In this document: in pieces, positions 26,225 through 34,575 of the stretch
Layout: every line of letters starts with the position of its first letter
Numbering within the stretch: the stretch's first letter is position 1
NCBI RefSeq assembly: GCF_004340465.1
Contig: NZ_SLVV01000019.1
Coordinates: 1 to 57,993 of the forward strand
Reading direction: 5' to 3'
DNA: 57,993 bases
Origin: Mesobacillus foraminis
Lineage (GTDB): Bacteria; Bacillota; Bacilli; Bacillales; Cytobacillaceae
Notes under the pieces: generated by a model
Told to the model about the DNA's origin: nothing
What the model saw: only the letters and a program-made list of their open reading frames with translations
The model's database searches: none
Translations under genes and position numbers: made by a program

Positions 26225-26489
26225 GCTAGACCAATAAATATAGTAACTTGAATGACGTTAATAAACTTATGGCGTTCACTTAAAATTTTTTAGATTCAAC
26301 TTATTCACACTGGATCGGCTTCGGAGCCGTAAGGATGTAAGAGAGGTAGGGCTTACGTCGTTTAGGTTTAAAAATCATCAAGTGGAATAACTACCGCGGC
26401 AGTTTAACAGAATTATTTATATATACATCTTGTGAAGACGCAAGTTACTATACAAAACAAAAGCGAACCGGATTTCCGGTTCGCTTTTT
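26225..26489 (+). ncRNA. Candidate structured non-coding RNA of about 265 nt
   Basis: Transcription from the promoter at 26190 would start near 26225 and end at the terminator near 26489. The RNA is self-complementary: TATAGTAACTTG (26239-26250) pairs with CAAGTTACTATA (26441-26452) over 12 bp, and TTATTC-CACT (26301-26311, one bulge) pairs with AGTGGAATAA (26381-26390). A GC hairpin CGGCT/AGCCG with loop TCGG lies at 26316-26329, and CGTAAG (26328-26333) can pair with CTTACG (26352-26357). I do not recognise it as 6S, tmRNA, SRP, RNase P or a known riboswitch. The ends and fold are inferred by eye. Confidence 0.7.
26453..26489. terminator. Bidirectional terminator of the RNA gene and the MFS gene
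   Basis: GCGAACCGGA and TCCGGTTCGC form a 10-bp stem with a tight TT turn, flanked by an A run on the left and TTTTT on the right. Confidence 0.93.
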
Positions 26490-26492
26490 CTA

Positions 26493-27695
26493 TTATATGG
26501 TTTGTTCCCGCTTGCTCTTCTCTCTACGCTGAAGTTTGCGGCCTTGCAGGAGATAATAAATTCCAAGTCCCAGGATAATATAGACAGAGCTTGATAAATA
26601 AAGGGTGCCCAGGCTCACTTTAGCTGCAGCCAATCCTACGATAAATGAACCAAGCCCAATTCCCGTATCATAAATGGACAAAAAGGTGGCTGTAGCCATT
26701 GCACGCCGCTTAGGAGGCGCTGCTGTCACGGCAATGGTCTGATAGCTTGGAAACAGCGTTCCCCAGCCCAATCCTGCAAAGGCCGCTGCAGCGAGGAACA
26801 TGATGGCTGAACTTGCTGTACCAAGAATAACCATGCCAATCCCAAACAAGATAATAGCCGGATATACAATCCAGTTCGCGCCATATAAATCAAACCATTT
26901 ACCTGTATATGGCCTTGAAAGCAATAGGACAACGGCATAGACAACAAAGAAATAGCTGGAAACACTACCTAAGCCAATTTCATCTGCATAAATGGAGACG
27001 AAGGACAGGATGGAAGAATATACAATGGCAAAGAAAGCACCAACAACAGCAATTGGTATCGCCGACCCTTCAAATAACTCCCTGAACTGGAAGGATCCTT
27101 TAAGGTTGTTTTCTCTATCCACCTTCGGCAAGGATGTAAATAGTCCCGCTCCGAGGCCAATCAAGGCTGAAACGATACTCATCCAAAACATTACGGTTAC
27201 TCCCCATTCTTGCATCGCTGTCAATCCCAGGAAAGGCCCCATTACCATCGCAAGGTTGGAAGAAAGCACAAAATAGCCCATCCCTTCACCTCTCCGTGAA
27301 TCAGGAATGATGCTCGCAACAATTCCGCCTGTTGCTGTCGTTGCCATCCCAAAACCAATGCCATGCAGGAAACGTATGGCCATCAAGCTCCAGATCGTAT
27401 TTGCTGCAAAGTAAAAAAAGGACGCTCCTGCAAAGACGAATAAAGAGGTTAACAGAATCTTCCTGCTTCCGATTTTCTCAATCCACCGTCCTGCAAACGG
27501 TCTGATAATAATGGCTGATAGCAGGAAAACAGTCGTGACCAGGCCCGCTGCCGATTCTTTTCCGTTCAATTCCTGAATGACGTAAATCGGCAATGTTACG
27601 AGCAGGAAATAAAAAGTCATAAACAAAAAGAAATTACTGATTGAAATGCTAATAAAGTTCTTTGTCCATAATCGTGGTTGTTGATTGTCATTCAT
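26493..27695 (-). CDS. MFS transporter, MarR-linked efflux type
   Basis: The 400-residue protein has about twelve membrane segments and a conserved GRWIEKIGSRKIL loop between helices 2 and 3, typical of major facilitator drug/proton antiporters. The start at 27695 follows GGGGGAAAG. It lies 23 bases downstream of a marR gene in the same direction, and the pair is preceded by two operator-like palindromes. This suggests efflux of a toxic compound under MarR control. The substrate is unknown. Confidence 0.9.
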   Translation of the reverse strand: MNDNQQPRLWTKNFISISISNFFLFMTFYFLLVTLPIYVIQELNGKESAAGLVTTVFLLSAIIIRPFAGRWIEKIGSRKILLTSLFVFAGASFFYFAANTIWSLMAIRFLHGIGFGMATTATGGIVASIIPDSRRGEGMGYFVLSSNLAMVMGPFLGLTAMQEWGVTVMFWMSIVSALIGLGAGLFTSLPKVDRENNLKGSFQFRELFEGSAIPIAVVGAFFAIVYSSILSFVSIYADEIGLGSVSSYFFVVYAVVLLLSRPYTGKWFDLYGANWIVYPAIILFGIGMVILGTASSAIMFLAAAAFAGLGWGTLFPSYQTIAVTAAPPKRRAMATATFLSIYDTGIGLGSFIVGLAAAKVSLGTLYLSSSVYIILGLGIYYLLQGRKLQRREKSKREQTI

Positions 27696-27718
27696 GTGTT
27701 GATCTTTCCCCCTATTGA

Positions 27719-28162
27719 TTAATCTCGTTTATCCACCGCTCCTCCCTTAAGACCTAGTGTCCATTCAGAAATAATCTGCTGCAATGCTTCCTGAGAATTT
27801 TCCGGCAGCAATTTTAACACCTTCTCATTCGCTTCCAGGACCGCAGCTTCCCATGCTGGAAACTCTCCCACAGCCTTGGCAGTGAGCTGGATATGTTTTT
27901 TTCGCTTGTCCACGCCTGCTTGCTGCTCCACATACCCTTGCTTCACAAGCCTTTGAATGGTCCGGGTCATTGGGGGTGCTTCTACAGCCAGGTATTCACA
28001 GAGCTCTTTCTGTGTGAGCGTACCTTTTTCTTTTAAAACAAAAAGAACCGACCACTGGGCGTTATAGAGCCCAAACGGCTCCAACGCCTCATTTAAATAT
28101 CTTGTCAGCTGTCTCGAAAGCTGATGAATTGAATGAAAAAGAATATGACTGTTTTCCCTCAT
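27719..28162 (-). CDS. MarR family transcriptional regulator
   Basis: The 147-residue protein has the MarR winged-helix layout: an N-terminal dimerisation helix, FGLYNAQWSVLF, KGTLTQKELCEYL, the recognition helix EAPPMTRTIQRLVKQGYV, and the wing DKRKKHIQLT. It probably represses itself and the downstream MFS gene until a ligand binds. The start at 28162 follows GGGGTGAGAAC. Operators at 28176-28197 and 28232-28245 flank its own promoter. Confidence 0.93.
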   Translation of the reverse strand: MRENSHILFHSIHQLSRQLTRYLNEALEPFGLYNAQWSVLFVLKEKGTLTQKELCEYLAVEAPPMTRTIQRLVKQGYVEQQAGVDKRKKHIQLTAKAVGEFPAWEAAVLEANEKVLKLLPENSQEALQQIISEWTLGLKGGAVDKRD

Positions 28163-28175
28163 GTTCTCACCCCAA

Positions 28176-28197
28176 AATAATTACCCAGGTAATTATT
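28176..28197. promoter_or_regulatory. Operator palindrome 1 of the marR-MFS operon
   Basis: A perfect 22-bp palindrome with half-sites AATAATTACC and GGTAATTATT around CA lies 14 bases upstream of the marR start, over the ribosome-binding region. Confidence 0.8.
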
Positions 28198-28213
28198 ATT
28201 TTCAATAGTTCTT

Positions 28214-28245
28214 AATATAACACATAATCATTACTTAGGTAAGTA
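28214..28245 (-). promoter_or_regulatory. marR promoter with overlapping operator palindrome 2
   Basis: On the minus strand TTACCT (28237-28242) and TATATT (28214-28219) are 17 bases apart. The -35 lies inside the palindrome TACTTA-GG-TAAGTA (28232-28245), whose TTAC/GTAA core is shared with palindrome 1. A bound repressor would cover the promoter. Confidence 0.72.
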
Positions 28246-28272
28246 TATTTCTTCAATATCCTTCTCTACAAT

Positions 28273-28302
28273 AAAAAAAACTGCCATGTTGATTTATGGC
28301 AG
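28273..28302 (-). terminator. Rho-independent terminator of hom
   Basis: On the minus strand CTGCCAT and ATGGCAG form a 7-bp stem with an 8-base loop, followed by eight T. Confidence 0.88.
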
Positions 28303-28312
28303 CTGTTCCTTT

Positions 28313-29539
28313 TTATAATTTAACCAATTGTCGTTCTTCTAGCATAAACTCTCCAAGCACTTCAAAAAAGCTGGCATTCCTGTTTTCCTGTCTGAGGCTG
28401 TGAACCGTGTTTTCATCAGCCTGGATAAGGCAGGAACCTTCCAGTTCTGCACTTGATGATAAAGAAAGCGGGAAATGGTCCAAATCATCTGGATTCAAGA
28501 TGAGCCAATTCTGCTTTTCTTTTACCTGTGAATCCTCAGGTGTTTGTTGCTGCATTCTAAAGCTGTTCCCGGGAACACCAGTTTTAAGGACGGCATGAAT
28601 CAAATCCTCAATGACCGCACTCGCTGTAGGCAGCATCCCTGCCCCAGGTCCCTGCAGCGTAATTCTCCCTACAATGTCCGCTTCAATGGAAACGGAATTT
28701 TCAACTCCCTCAATATGATAGAGCGGGTGCGACTTTGAAACCAGAGTCGGCCGGACTGAACCGACAATTTCTCCATTTATCAATTGAATGGATGCAATCA
28801 GCTTAAAACGAAGGCCCAGCTTTTCCGCTTTTTCAATCTGTTCCCTGGTAATCGCCGTAATCCCCTCACGCGGAACTCTTTCCCAGTCAGGCTTCCCGCC
28901 AAAAGCAATCTCACTTAAAATCATGAGTTTGTAGAAGGCATCGAAGCCTTCGACATCATTGGTGGGATCCGCTTCCGCATATCCCTTTTCCTGTGCAGCT
29001 GTCAGTGCTGCTGAAAAGGACTCCCCTTTTGCACGCATCTCACTGAGAATATAATTGGAGGTTCCGTTTAGAATCCCTTCAATTTTTTTAATGCGATTAA
29101 TGTTCAATAATTGCTGAATCGTCTGGATGACGGGCACACCACCTGCTACAGTGGCTTCAAAGCCAATGGAAACATCATGCTGGGCAGCAAGCTCTTTTAG
29201 ATCCGTTCCATAACTGGCAAACATTTCTTTATTTGCAGTGATCACATGACATCCCCTTTGGATGGCCCGCTGTAAATATGTATAAGCCGGCTCGTTCCCG
29301 ACAATGGCTTCCACCACAACATCAAGCTGGTTTAAGTCAATAATCTCTTCGAACTTATCCGTTACAAGGACCCCTGGATGGATTCCCCTGTCTTTTTCTT
29401 TATTTTTAATCAGGACTGCAGCTACTTCAACCTTTTTCCCGAGCACTGATTCCAATTCTTTCTGATGAGTTTCAATCGTTTTATAAACTCCCTGACCCAC
29501 TGTTCCAAACCCCAATATAGCTATTTTTATAGAAGACAT
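28313..29539 (-). CDS. hom: Homoserine dehydrogenase
   Basis: The 408-residue enzyme reduces aspartate semialdehyde to homoserine, the branch point to threonine and methionine. Visible features are the Rossmann motif GFGTVGQG, VEAIVG, ITANKE, and the substrate region GILNGTSNYIL with KGYAEADPTNDVEG. It is somewhat shorter than B. subtilis Hom (433) and its C-terminus lacks a clear ACT domain. The start at 29539 is uncertain; an in-frame ATG at 29566 is an alternative, and neither has ideal SD spacing. Expression is under an S-box riboswitch, so this copy probably serves methionine synthesis. Confidence 0.92.
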   Translation of the reverse strand: MSSIKIAILGFGTVGQGVYKTIETHQKELESVLGKKVEVAAVLIKNKEKDRGIHPGVLVTDKFEEIIDLNQLDVVVEAIVGNEPAYTYLQRAIQRGCHVITANKEMFASYGTDLKELAAQHDVSIGFEATVAGGVPVIQTIQQLLNINRIKKIEGILNGTSNYILSEMRAKGESFSAALTAAQEKGYAEADPTNDVEGFDAFYKLMILSEIAFGGKPDWERVPREGITAITREQIEKAEKLGLRFKLIASIQLINGEIVGSVRPTLVSKSHPLYHIEGVENSVSIEADIVGRITLQGPGAGMLPTASAVIEDLIHAVLKTGVPGNSFRMQQQTPEDSQVKEKQNWLILNPDDLDHFPLSLSSSAELEGSCLIQADENTVHSLRQENRNASFFEVLGEFMLEERQLVKL

Positions 29540-29589
29540 CCTGGTCCACGATCCTTTCTGATTCATCTCGAGAGGGGAGCTCCTTTGAA

Positions 29590-29746
29590 TAAAAAAGAGC
29601 GAGGCCCTCTCCATAAGAAGAGGGCCTCGCTCCTCCCCTTATCTTTCAGGCACTCTGCCTGCAGGAATTAGCACCTTTTCAAGGATTTTTCCTTGAAGGT
29701 TGCCGGGCTTCATCGGGCCATGTCCCTCCGCCGCTCTCGATAAGAG
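29590..29746 (-). promoter_or_regulatory. SAM-I (S-box) riboswitch with terminator upstream of hom
   Basis: On the minus strand the P1 stem CTCTTATC/GATAAG (29739-29746 with 29638-29643) encloses the S-box core. Recognisable core parts are GAGGGACATGGCCCGATGAAGC (described here in two parts: GAGGGACATGG and CCCGATGAAGC), then CGGCAACC and GGTGCTAATTCC. A 14-bp terminator stem follows (GAGCGAGGCCCTCT pairing with its complement, 29597-29632) and six T. High SAM should favour termination and turn hom off. Confidence 0.95.
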
Positions 29747-29792
29747 TTATATATACATGTTTTTATTCCGTATGTTCAGTAAGTTAAAACTG

Positions 29793-29821
29793 ATTTTAAT
29801 ATAATTTACGCTTTGTGTCAA
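29793..29821 (-). promoter_or_regulatory. SigA promoter of the S-box leader and hom
   Basis: On the minus strand TTGACA (29816-29821) and TAAAAT (29793-29798) are spaced by 17 bases, about 45 bases before the riboswitch P1 stem. Confidence 0.85.
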
Positions 29822-29869
29822 ACAATTTTAAATACTTTACTTTTTACGAAGAGTTTCATAACTCAGGAC

Positions 29870-31645
29870 TTATAGCGCTCTTGCAGCATGACGCTTAAAT
29901 TGATTCTGATACAAACCGTGATAGAAGCCTTTCTTTCGAAGCAATTCATCATGGGAGCCTTTCTCAATGATCCGCCCGCTCTCAATTACCAGGATTTGAT
30001 CCGACTGCTGGATGGTGTTAAGCCTGTGGGCTATGATGAAAGAAGTTCTTCCTTTCATTAGCCTTTTCAGCCCTTCCTGAATTTTCAATTCCGTGATGGT
30101 ATCAATGGAGCTTGTGGCTTCATCCAGAATCAGGATGGACGGGTCAGCCAGAATGGCCCGCGAGATGGATAACAGCTGTCTCTGCCCCTGGGAAATCCCC
30201 GAACCATCCTGTCTTAACAATGTATCGAATCCATCCGGCATCCGCTTGATAAAATTGTAGGCATTAGCCGCGATGGCCGCCTGTTCGACTTCCTCGTCAC
30301 TGGCATCCAGCCGCCCATAGCGGATATTTTCCCTGACCGTTCCCTCAAAAAGGAAGGAATCCTGCAGGACAAAAGCCATGTGGCTTCTCAGGCTTTCGCG
30401 CTTTATGCTCCGGCTTTCATGCCCATCAATCAGGATTCTGCCTTTGTCAGGCTCATAAAACCTAGTAATCAAGTTGATAATGGTTGATTTGCCTGCACCT
30501 GTAGGCCCTACCAGTGCAACACTTTCTCCCGGCGAGGCACGGAAGCTTATATGCTGAACAGTATCCTCATCTCCATCATAGGAGAAGGATACTTCATCAA
30601 ATTCCACCTCGCCCTTTACCATGCTCAGCTCTATTGCCTGTTTTTCATCAGATGCTTCTTCCTGCTCATCAAGGATATCAAATACACGGTCTGCTCCGGC
30701 AACAGCGGAAAGCAATGTATTGAATTGATTGGACAAATCATTCAGCGGTCTTGTAAACTGCCGGGCATATTCAGTAAAAATGACAATCGTCCCGATCGAG
30801 ACCATTCCATTTAATGCAAATATCCCGCCGGCAGCAGCTACAATTGTAAAGCTTAAATTATTTAGCATATTCATCAGCTTGGGAATGAAGCCTGTATACA
30901 CCTGTGCCCAATAGCCAGCTTGTTTTAGATTTTCACTTTTCACAAGAAATTCAGAAATAACCTTTTGTTCCTGGGAAAAGGTTTTAATGATTTTTTGTCC
31001 GGAAATCGTTTCTTCAATAAACCCGTTCAGATCTCCAAGATTCTTTTGCTGCTCTTTATAGAGTCTGCCAGTGCGGCTGGTAATCCACTTCATCCCTACA
31101 AACATCAGGGGAACGATTATCATGGTGATGACCGTAAGCAGCGGGCTTAGCCACAGCATGACAGAGAGGGTTCCAATCAGGGTAAGGATACTGGAAAAGA
31201 TCTGGATCACCGAACTGTTCAATGTGGAAGAGACGTTTTCTATATCATTGGTGACACGGCTCATTAATTCCCCGTACTGCCGTTTGTCGAAGAAACGAAT
31301 GGGCAGCCAGTGAAGCTTGGCAAACAGCTGTGTCCTCATTGTATAGACGGTCTCCTGTGCAATTCCAATCATCCAATAATTCTGGAGCCAAAGGGAAACG
31401 GAGTGAAGAAGGTAAACCGCCCCGAGCCCTGTCAGGATCCATCCCAGTCCATCGGTGCTTTTAACCGCTAAATGGGTATCAATTGTATGGCCGATAATGT
31501 AGGGCCCAAGCAATCCGAGCGCCGAGCTCATAACAACCATCAGCAAAACTCCGCTTAAAAGGCCTTTGTGAACGGAGAGGTACTTCCAGATTCTTTTAAC
31601 CGTTCGGGTAAAACTGCCTCGATCAACCTTGTTCTCATGTTTCAA
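29870..31645 (-). CDS. yfiC: Heterodimeric ABC exporter subunit, catalytic half (YfiC-like)
   Basis: This half-transporter of about 591 residues has six membrane helices and a nucleotide-binding domain with Walker A GPTGAGKST, Walker [12 protein letters not shown] (catalytic Glu kept) and H-loop IAHRLNT. Its signature is degenerate (ISQGQRQ). It follows a partner whose defects are the reverse. Order and type match B. subtilis yfiB-yfiC. The TTG at 31645 is 8 bases after AGAGAGGTG and is preferred; a TTG at 31711 extends the frame without an SD. Substrate unknown; drug export is typical. Confidence 0.88.
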   Translation of the reverse strand: MKHENKVDRGSFTRTVKRIWKYLSVHKGLLSGVLLMVVMSSALGLLGPYIIGHTIDTHLAVKSTDGLGWILTGLGAVYLLHSVSLWLQNYWMIGIAQETVYTMRTQLFAKLHWLPIRFFDKRQYGELMSRVTNDIENVSSTLNSSVIQIFSSILTLIGTLSVMLWLSPLLTVITMIIVPLMFVGMKWITSRTGRLYKEQQKNLGDLNGFIEETISGQKIIKTFSQEQKVISEFLVKSENLKQAGYWAQVYTGFIPKLMNMLNNLSFTIVAAAGGIFALNGMVSIGTIVIFTEYARQFTRPLNDLSNQFNTLLSAVAGADRVFDILDEQEEASDEKQAIELSMVKGEVEFDEVSFSYDGDEDTVQHISFRASPGESVALVGPTGAGKSTIINLITRFYEPDKGRILIDGHESRSIKRESLRSHMAFVLQDSFLFEGTVRENIRYGRLDASDEEVEQAAIAANAYNFIKRMPDGFDTLLRQDGSGISQGQRQLLSISRAILADPSILILDEATSSIDTITELKIQEGLKRLMKGRTSFIIAHRLNTIQQSDQILVIESGRIIEKGSHDELLRKKGFYHGLYQNQFKRHAARAL

Positions 31646-31728
31646 CTTATATTCACCTCTCTGTTTCCCATTCCAGCCCATTGTGGACTTAGCGATCTTA
31701 CTGTTTTCCAAAGCTAAAGCTGGTGAAA

Positions 31729-33450
31729 CTAACCTGATTGCTCTATTCCAAGCTGCGATTGAAGGATGTCCCGGTAAAGCCCTGAAGTTGCCATGAGGTG
31801 TTCATGGTCTCCTGAAGCAATGATGCTTCCGTCCTCCAGCAGCAGGATTTTATCCGCTTCTTTGGCGGTACTGATTTTTTGTGTAATAATCAGCGTTGTA
31901 CAGTTGTAGGTTTTCAACGCTTCAAGAAGCCTGGCTTCTGTTTTTAGATCGAGTGCACTAGTACTGTCATCCAGCAGTAAAATCCTTGGTTTTTTTACAA
32001 GAGCCCTCGCAATCGACAGCCTCTGTTTTTGGCCCCCGGACAAATTTATGCCTTTTTGGCCAAGCATCGCTTCATATCTTGCCGGCAGTCTTTCAATTGT
32101 GTCATGAATTTGGGCATCGTGAGCTGCCGATTTCATTTCATCCAGAGTAGCATCCTCTTTGCCCCAGGCGAGATTTTCCATAATGCTCCCTGTAAAAAGC
32201 AGAGCTTCCTGCGGCACGTACCCAATTTGCCTCCGCAGATGATCAAACTCGAGCGACCGTATGTCCACGCCATCAATTTCAACTGTTCCCTCAGAAGGGT
32301 CGTAAAGCCTGGGAATCAGCTGAAACAATGAAGATTTCCCCGAGCCGGTCGCTCCAAGCAGTGCGACCGTTTCCCCGGGCGCAGCATTGAAATTGATTCC
32401 TTTCAGCACCTCTGTATTTGTATCTGGATAATGAAAAGACACGTTCTTGAATTCAACTTTTGCTCCTGCCTTTTTGCTTTCTGCCAATTTATGTCTACCT
32501 TCTGCAATATCGGCATCTGCATCAAGTATTTCCTCAATCCGCTTAGAGGAAGCAATCGCACGGGAAAGTACCATGATAATCCAGGAAAACATCGAAAAAG
32601 CGGCTGTAATCCTCGCTGAGTAATTAACAATGGCCACCACTTCACCCACCGTTACCTTCCCCGAGTGAATATCCATGTTTCCAAACCAGAGAACAGCCAG
32701 TACAGCAAGATTCATAAAAAACAACAGGACAGGAATCGCTGTCTCCGTTACCCTTAGTGCGTGGGCGGTCCGGTCCATCAGCTCCTGATTGGCATCTTTA
32801 AACCTTCCTGCTTCGTACGTGCCTCTGGAAAAGGCCCGAATCAGCCGAATCCCTGCAAGGTTCTCACGCATGACACCATTTACTCTGTCAAGCCTCTGCT
32901 GAACCATGAAGAACAGCTTTGATGACCGTTTCATGATCCAAATTAAAAAGAAGATCAAAAAGGGTATGACGATTAAAAAGGCCAGGGCCAGCTTGACATT
33001 AACCATAATGGCTAAAGTTATTCCGCCAATGACAAGGAGAGGTGCCCTCAAGGCGATCCTCAGACTCATGAAAAGGGTCATTTGCAGCTGATTCACATCA
33101 TTTGTCATTCTGGTAATAAGCGAGGAAGCGGGGAATTTATTGAAGTTTGCAAAAGAAAAAGCCTGAACTTTCGTAAATAAGCTCTTTCGGATATCGAAGC
33201 CAAAGTTCTGGCTCGCATACGCAGCAAAAAAAGAATTCGTTATTCCCGAGATAAAAGCAAGCAGCGATATCCCCAGCATGATGACGCCCAAATGGACCAC
33301 TGTTTGAAAATCATTTTGCGCGATGCCTTCATCAATGATTTTGGCCATCAGGAGCGGCTGGCCGAGTTCAACTGCAAGCTCCACCAGCATAAGGGCAAGC
33401 GCAACCCCCATCGCCATTCGGTAAGATTTCAAGAAAGAAAAGACCTTCAT
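31729..33450 (-). CDS. yfiB: Heterodimeric ABC exporter subunit, degenerate-site half (YfiB-like)
   Basis: This 573-residue half-transporter has Walker A GATGSGKSS and an intact signature LSGGQKQRLS, but Walker B is LLLDDSTSALD with Asp replacing the catalytic Glu. The H-loop reads ITQKIS, with Gln replacing His. It therefore supplies the good signature motif to the catalytic site of YfiC, as in BmrC/BmrD-type heterodimers. The start at 33450 follows GGAGGCTGTCCTAA. It is the first gene of the pair. Confidence 0.9.
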   Translation of the reverse strand: MKVFSFLKSYRMAMGVALALMLVELAVELGQPLLMAKIIDEGIAQNDFQTVVHLGVIMLGISLLAFISGITNSFFAAYASQNFGFDIRKSLFTKVQAFSFANFNKFPASSLITRMTNDVNQLQMTLFMSLRIALRAPLLVIGGITLAIMVNVKLALAFLIVIPFLIFFLIWIMKRSSKLFFMVQQRLDRVNGVMRENLAGIRLIRAFSRGTYEAGRFKDANQELMDRTAHALRVTETAIPVLLFFMNLAVLAVLWFGNMDIHSGKVTVGEVVAIVNYSARITAAFSMFSWIIMVLSRAIASSKRIEEILDADADIAEGRHKLAESKKAGAKVEFKNVSFHYPDTNTEVLKGINFNAAPGETVALLGATGSGKSSLFQLIPRLYDPSEGTVEIDGVDIRSLEFDHLRRQIGYVPQEALLFTGSIMENLAWGKEDATLDEMKSAAHDAQIHDTIERLPARYEAMLGQKGINLSGGQKQRLSIARALVKKPRILLLDDSTSALDLKTEARLLEALKTYNCTTLIITQKISTAKEADKILLLEDGSIIASGDHEHLMATSGLYRDILQSQLGIEQSG

Positions 33451-33943
33451 TTAGGACAGCCTCCAGATATGTATTCCCAGTATTTCGTCTGGCGAAATGA
33501 ATTTAATACTCGTATTATACTATTAATCCATTTGATTTTTTACAATTTTCATAAAAAAGGAAAATCTCAAGGGGGTTTAATTATACTACATCATTCTGAA
33601 CCTTCCTTTTATTATATTTGCCGATTGTTCTCCTTACGTCAATCAAGGACACTTGGCTGTTGCTGTGAGCGGTTCCCTTTTAGAGATTTTGCATCCGAAA
33701 GGAACCATTGGGCATCGATTTGGGCATTGCAAACGCCCCATGATTTCCTTTTTTAAGACCACTGCTGGTTTACGGGCGTTATGAAACATTTCATGATCCC
33801 CTTCTTCCCGGGTTTCCCTTTCTTGGGTCGTATGAACATTAATAGAATACGTTGCAGCTTTCCTATGAACCTCTGCCCCACCCTCCAGCTTTCTATCCAC
33901 TCTTTATTATCGATGCTTCTCCATTGAAAAAAAGCAATCCGCC
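33451..33943. other. Intergenic region upstream of the yfiB-yfiC pair
   Basis: Near the gene, a TATAAT on the minus strand (33514-33519) overlaps the palindrome TAATAC-GA-GTATTA (33504-33517, minus-strand reading), and ATTTCG/CGAAAT (33482-33498) forms a leader hairpin. The -35 is poor, suggesting regulation. From 33600 to 33943 I found no gene with a ribosome-binding site; an 85-codon open frame at 33643-33900 resembles nothing I know. Confidence 0.5.
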
Positions 33944-34513
33944 TTAGACAGGCACATTGCTTTTTAATGTAAAGATGATATGATCTGTAATGGCTTCCCA
34001 GAGCTGCTTGTCCTCAGTCAGTTTTCTTTGGAATTCTGGAATGGCCTTTTTAAACGCTTCGTCAAATTCCGGTGTCCCTTTAGCAGGCAGGGAGCCAAAT
34101 AATTCATCAGCCAGCTCTTGTCCTTCTGGTGCCCTTGGACCCCATCTTGCCACTTCGCTGCCATTTTTGTCGATTATCACAATGATTGGAATAGAGCGTG
34201 ACTTGCCGTTCGTAAGATACTGATCCATTAATTCGAGATTTTCATCACGGATAAAGTACCTGATATCGATGAGTGCTTCATTGGCAATCCTCATGAAGAG
34301 AGGAATATTTACCATGGCATCTCCGCACCAGTCCGCCGTGAGAACCAGCGCCCGCAATCCTTGTTCCTGAAGCGAATGCAGATATTCCTTCTGCTCCTCT
34401 TTCAGACTGGAGCGATTATAAATGCTGAGCATTTTTTCCTTATTGACGCTCATCCCCTGTATATACTCACTGCTTGTCAGACCTTGTTTATACCAGTCGT
34501 TCAGTGTCTTCAT
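33944..34513 (-). CDS. Thioredoxin-like protein with CxDA-type site
   Basis: The 189-residue protein has a thioredoxin fold recognisable from VLTADWCGDAMVNIPLF, where the usual CxxC is replaced by CGDA, and the cis-proline region SIPIIVIIDKNG. This pattern belongs to the Thioredoxin_9 group. With one cysteine it is unlikely to act as a normal disulfide reductase. The start at 34513 is 9 bases after AAAGGA. A terminator separates it from the upstream DinB gene. Confidence 0.82.
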   Translation of the reverse strand: MKTLNDWYKQGLTSSEYIQGMSVNKEKMLSIYNRSSLKEEQKEYLHSLQEQGLRALVLTADWCGDAMVNIPLFMRIANEALIDIRYFIRDENLELMDQYLTNGKSRSIPIIVIIDKNGSEVARWGPRAPEGQELADELFGSLPAKGTPEFDEAFKKAIPEFQRKLTEDKQLWEAITDHIIFTLKSNVPV

Positions 34514-34545
34514 GCTATTCATTCCTTTCCCTTAAAAATCAATCC

Positions 34546-34566
34546 AAAAGGCACCTTGAAGGCGCC
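34546..34566 (-). terminator. Terminator between the DinB pseudogene and the thioredoxin-like gene
   Basis: On the minus strand GGCGCC and GGTGCC pair (one wobble) around TTCAA and are followed by TTTTGG. Confidence 0.6.
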
Positions 34567-34575
34567 CTCTTTACT

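Noticed and set aside
33643-33900. 85-codon minus-strand open frame upstream of yfiB
   Set aside because: No ribosome-binding site, odd composition and no recognisable family. I treat it as chance.
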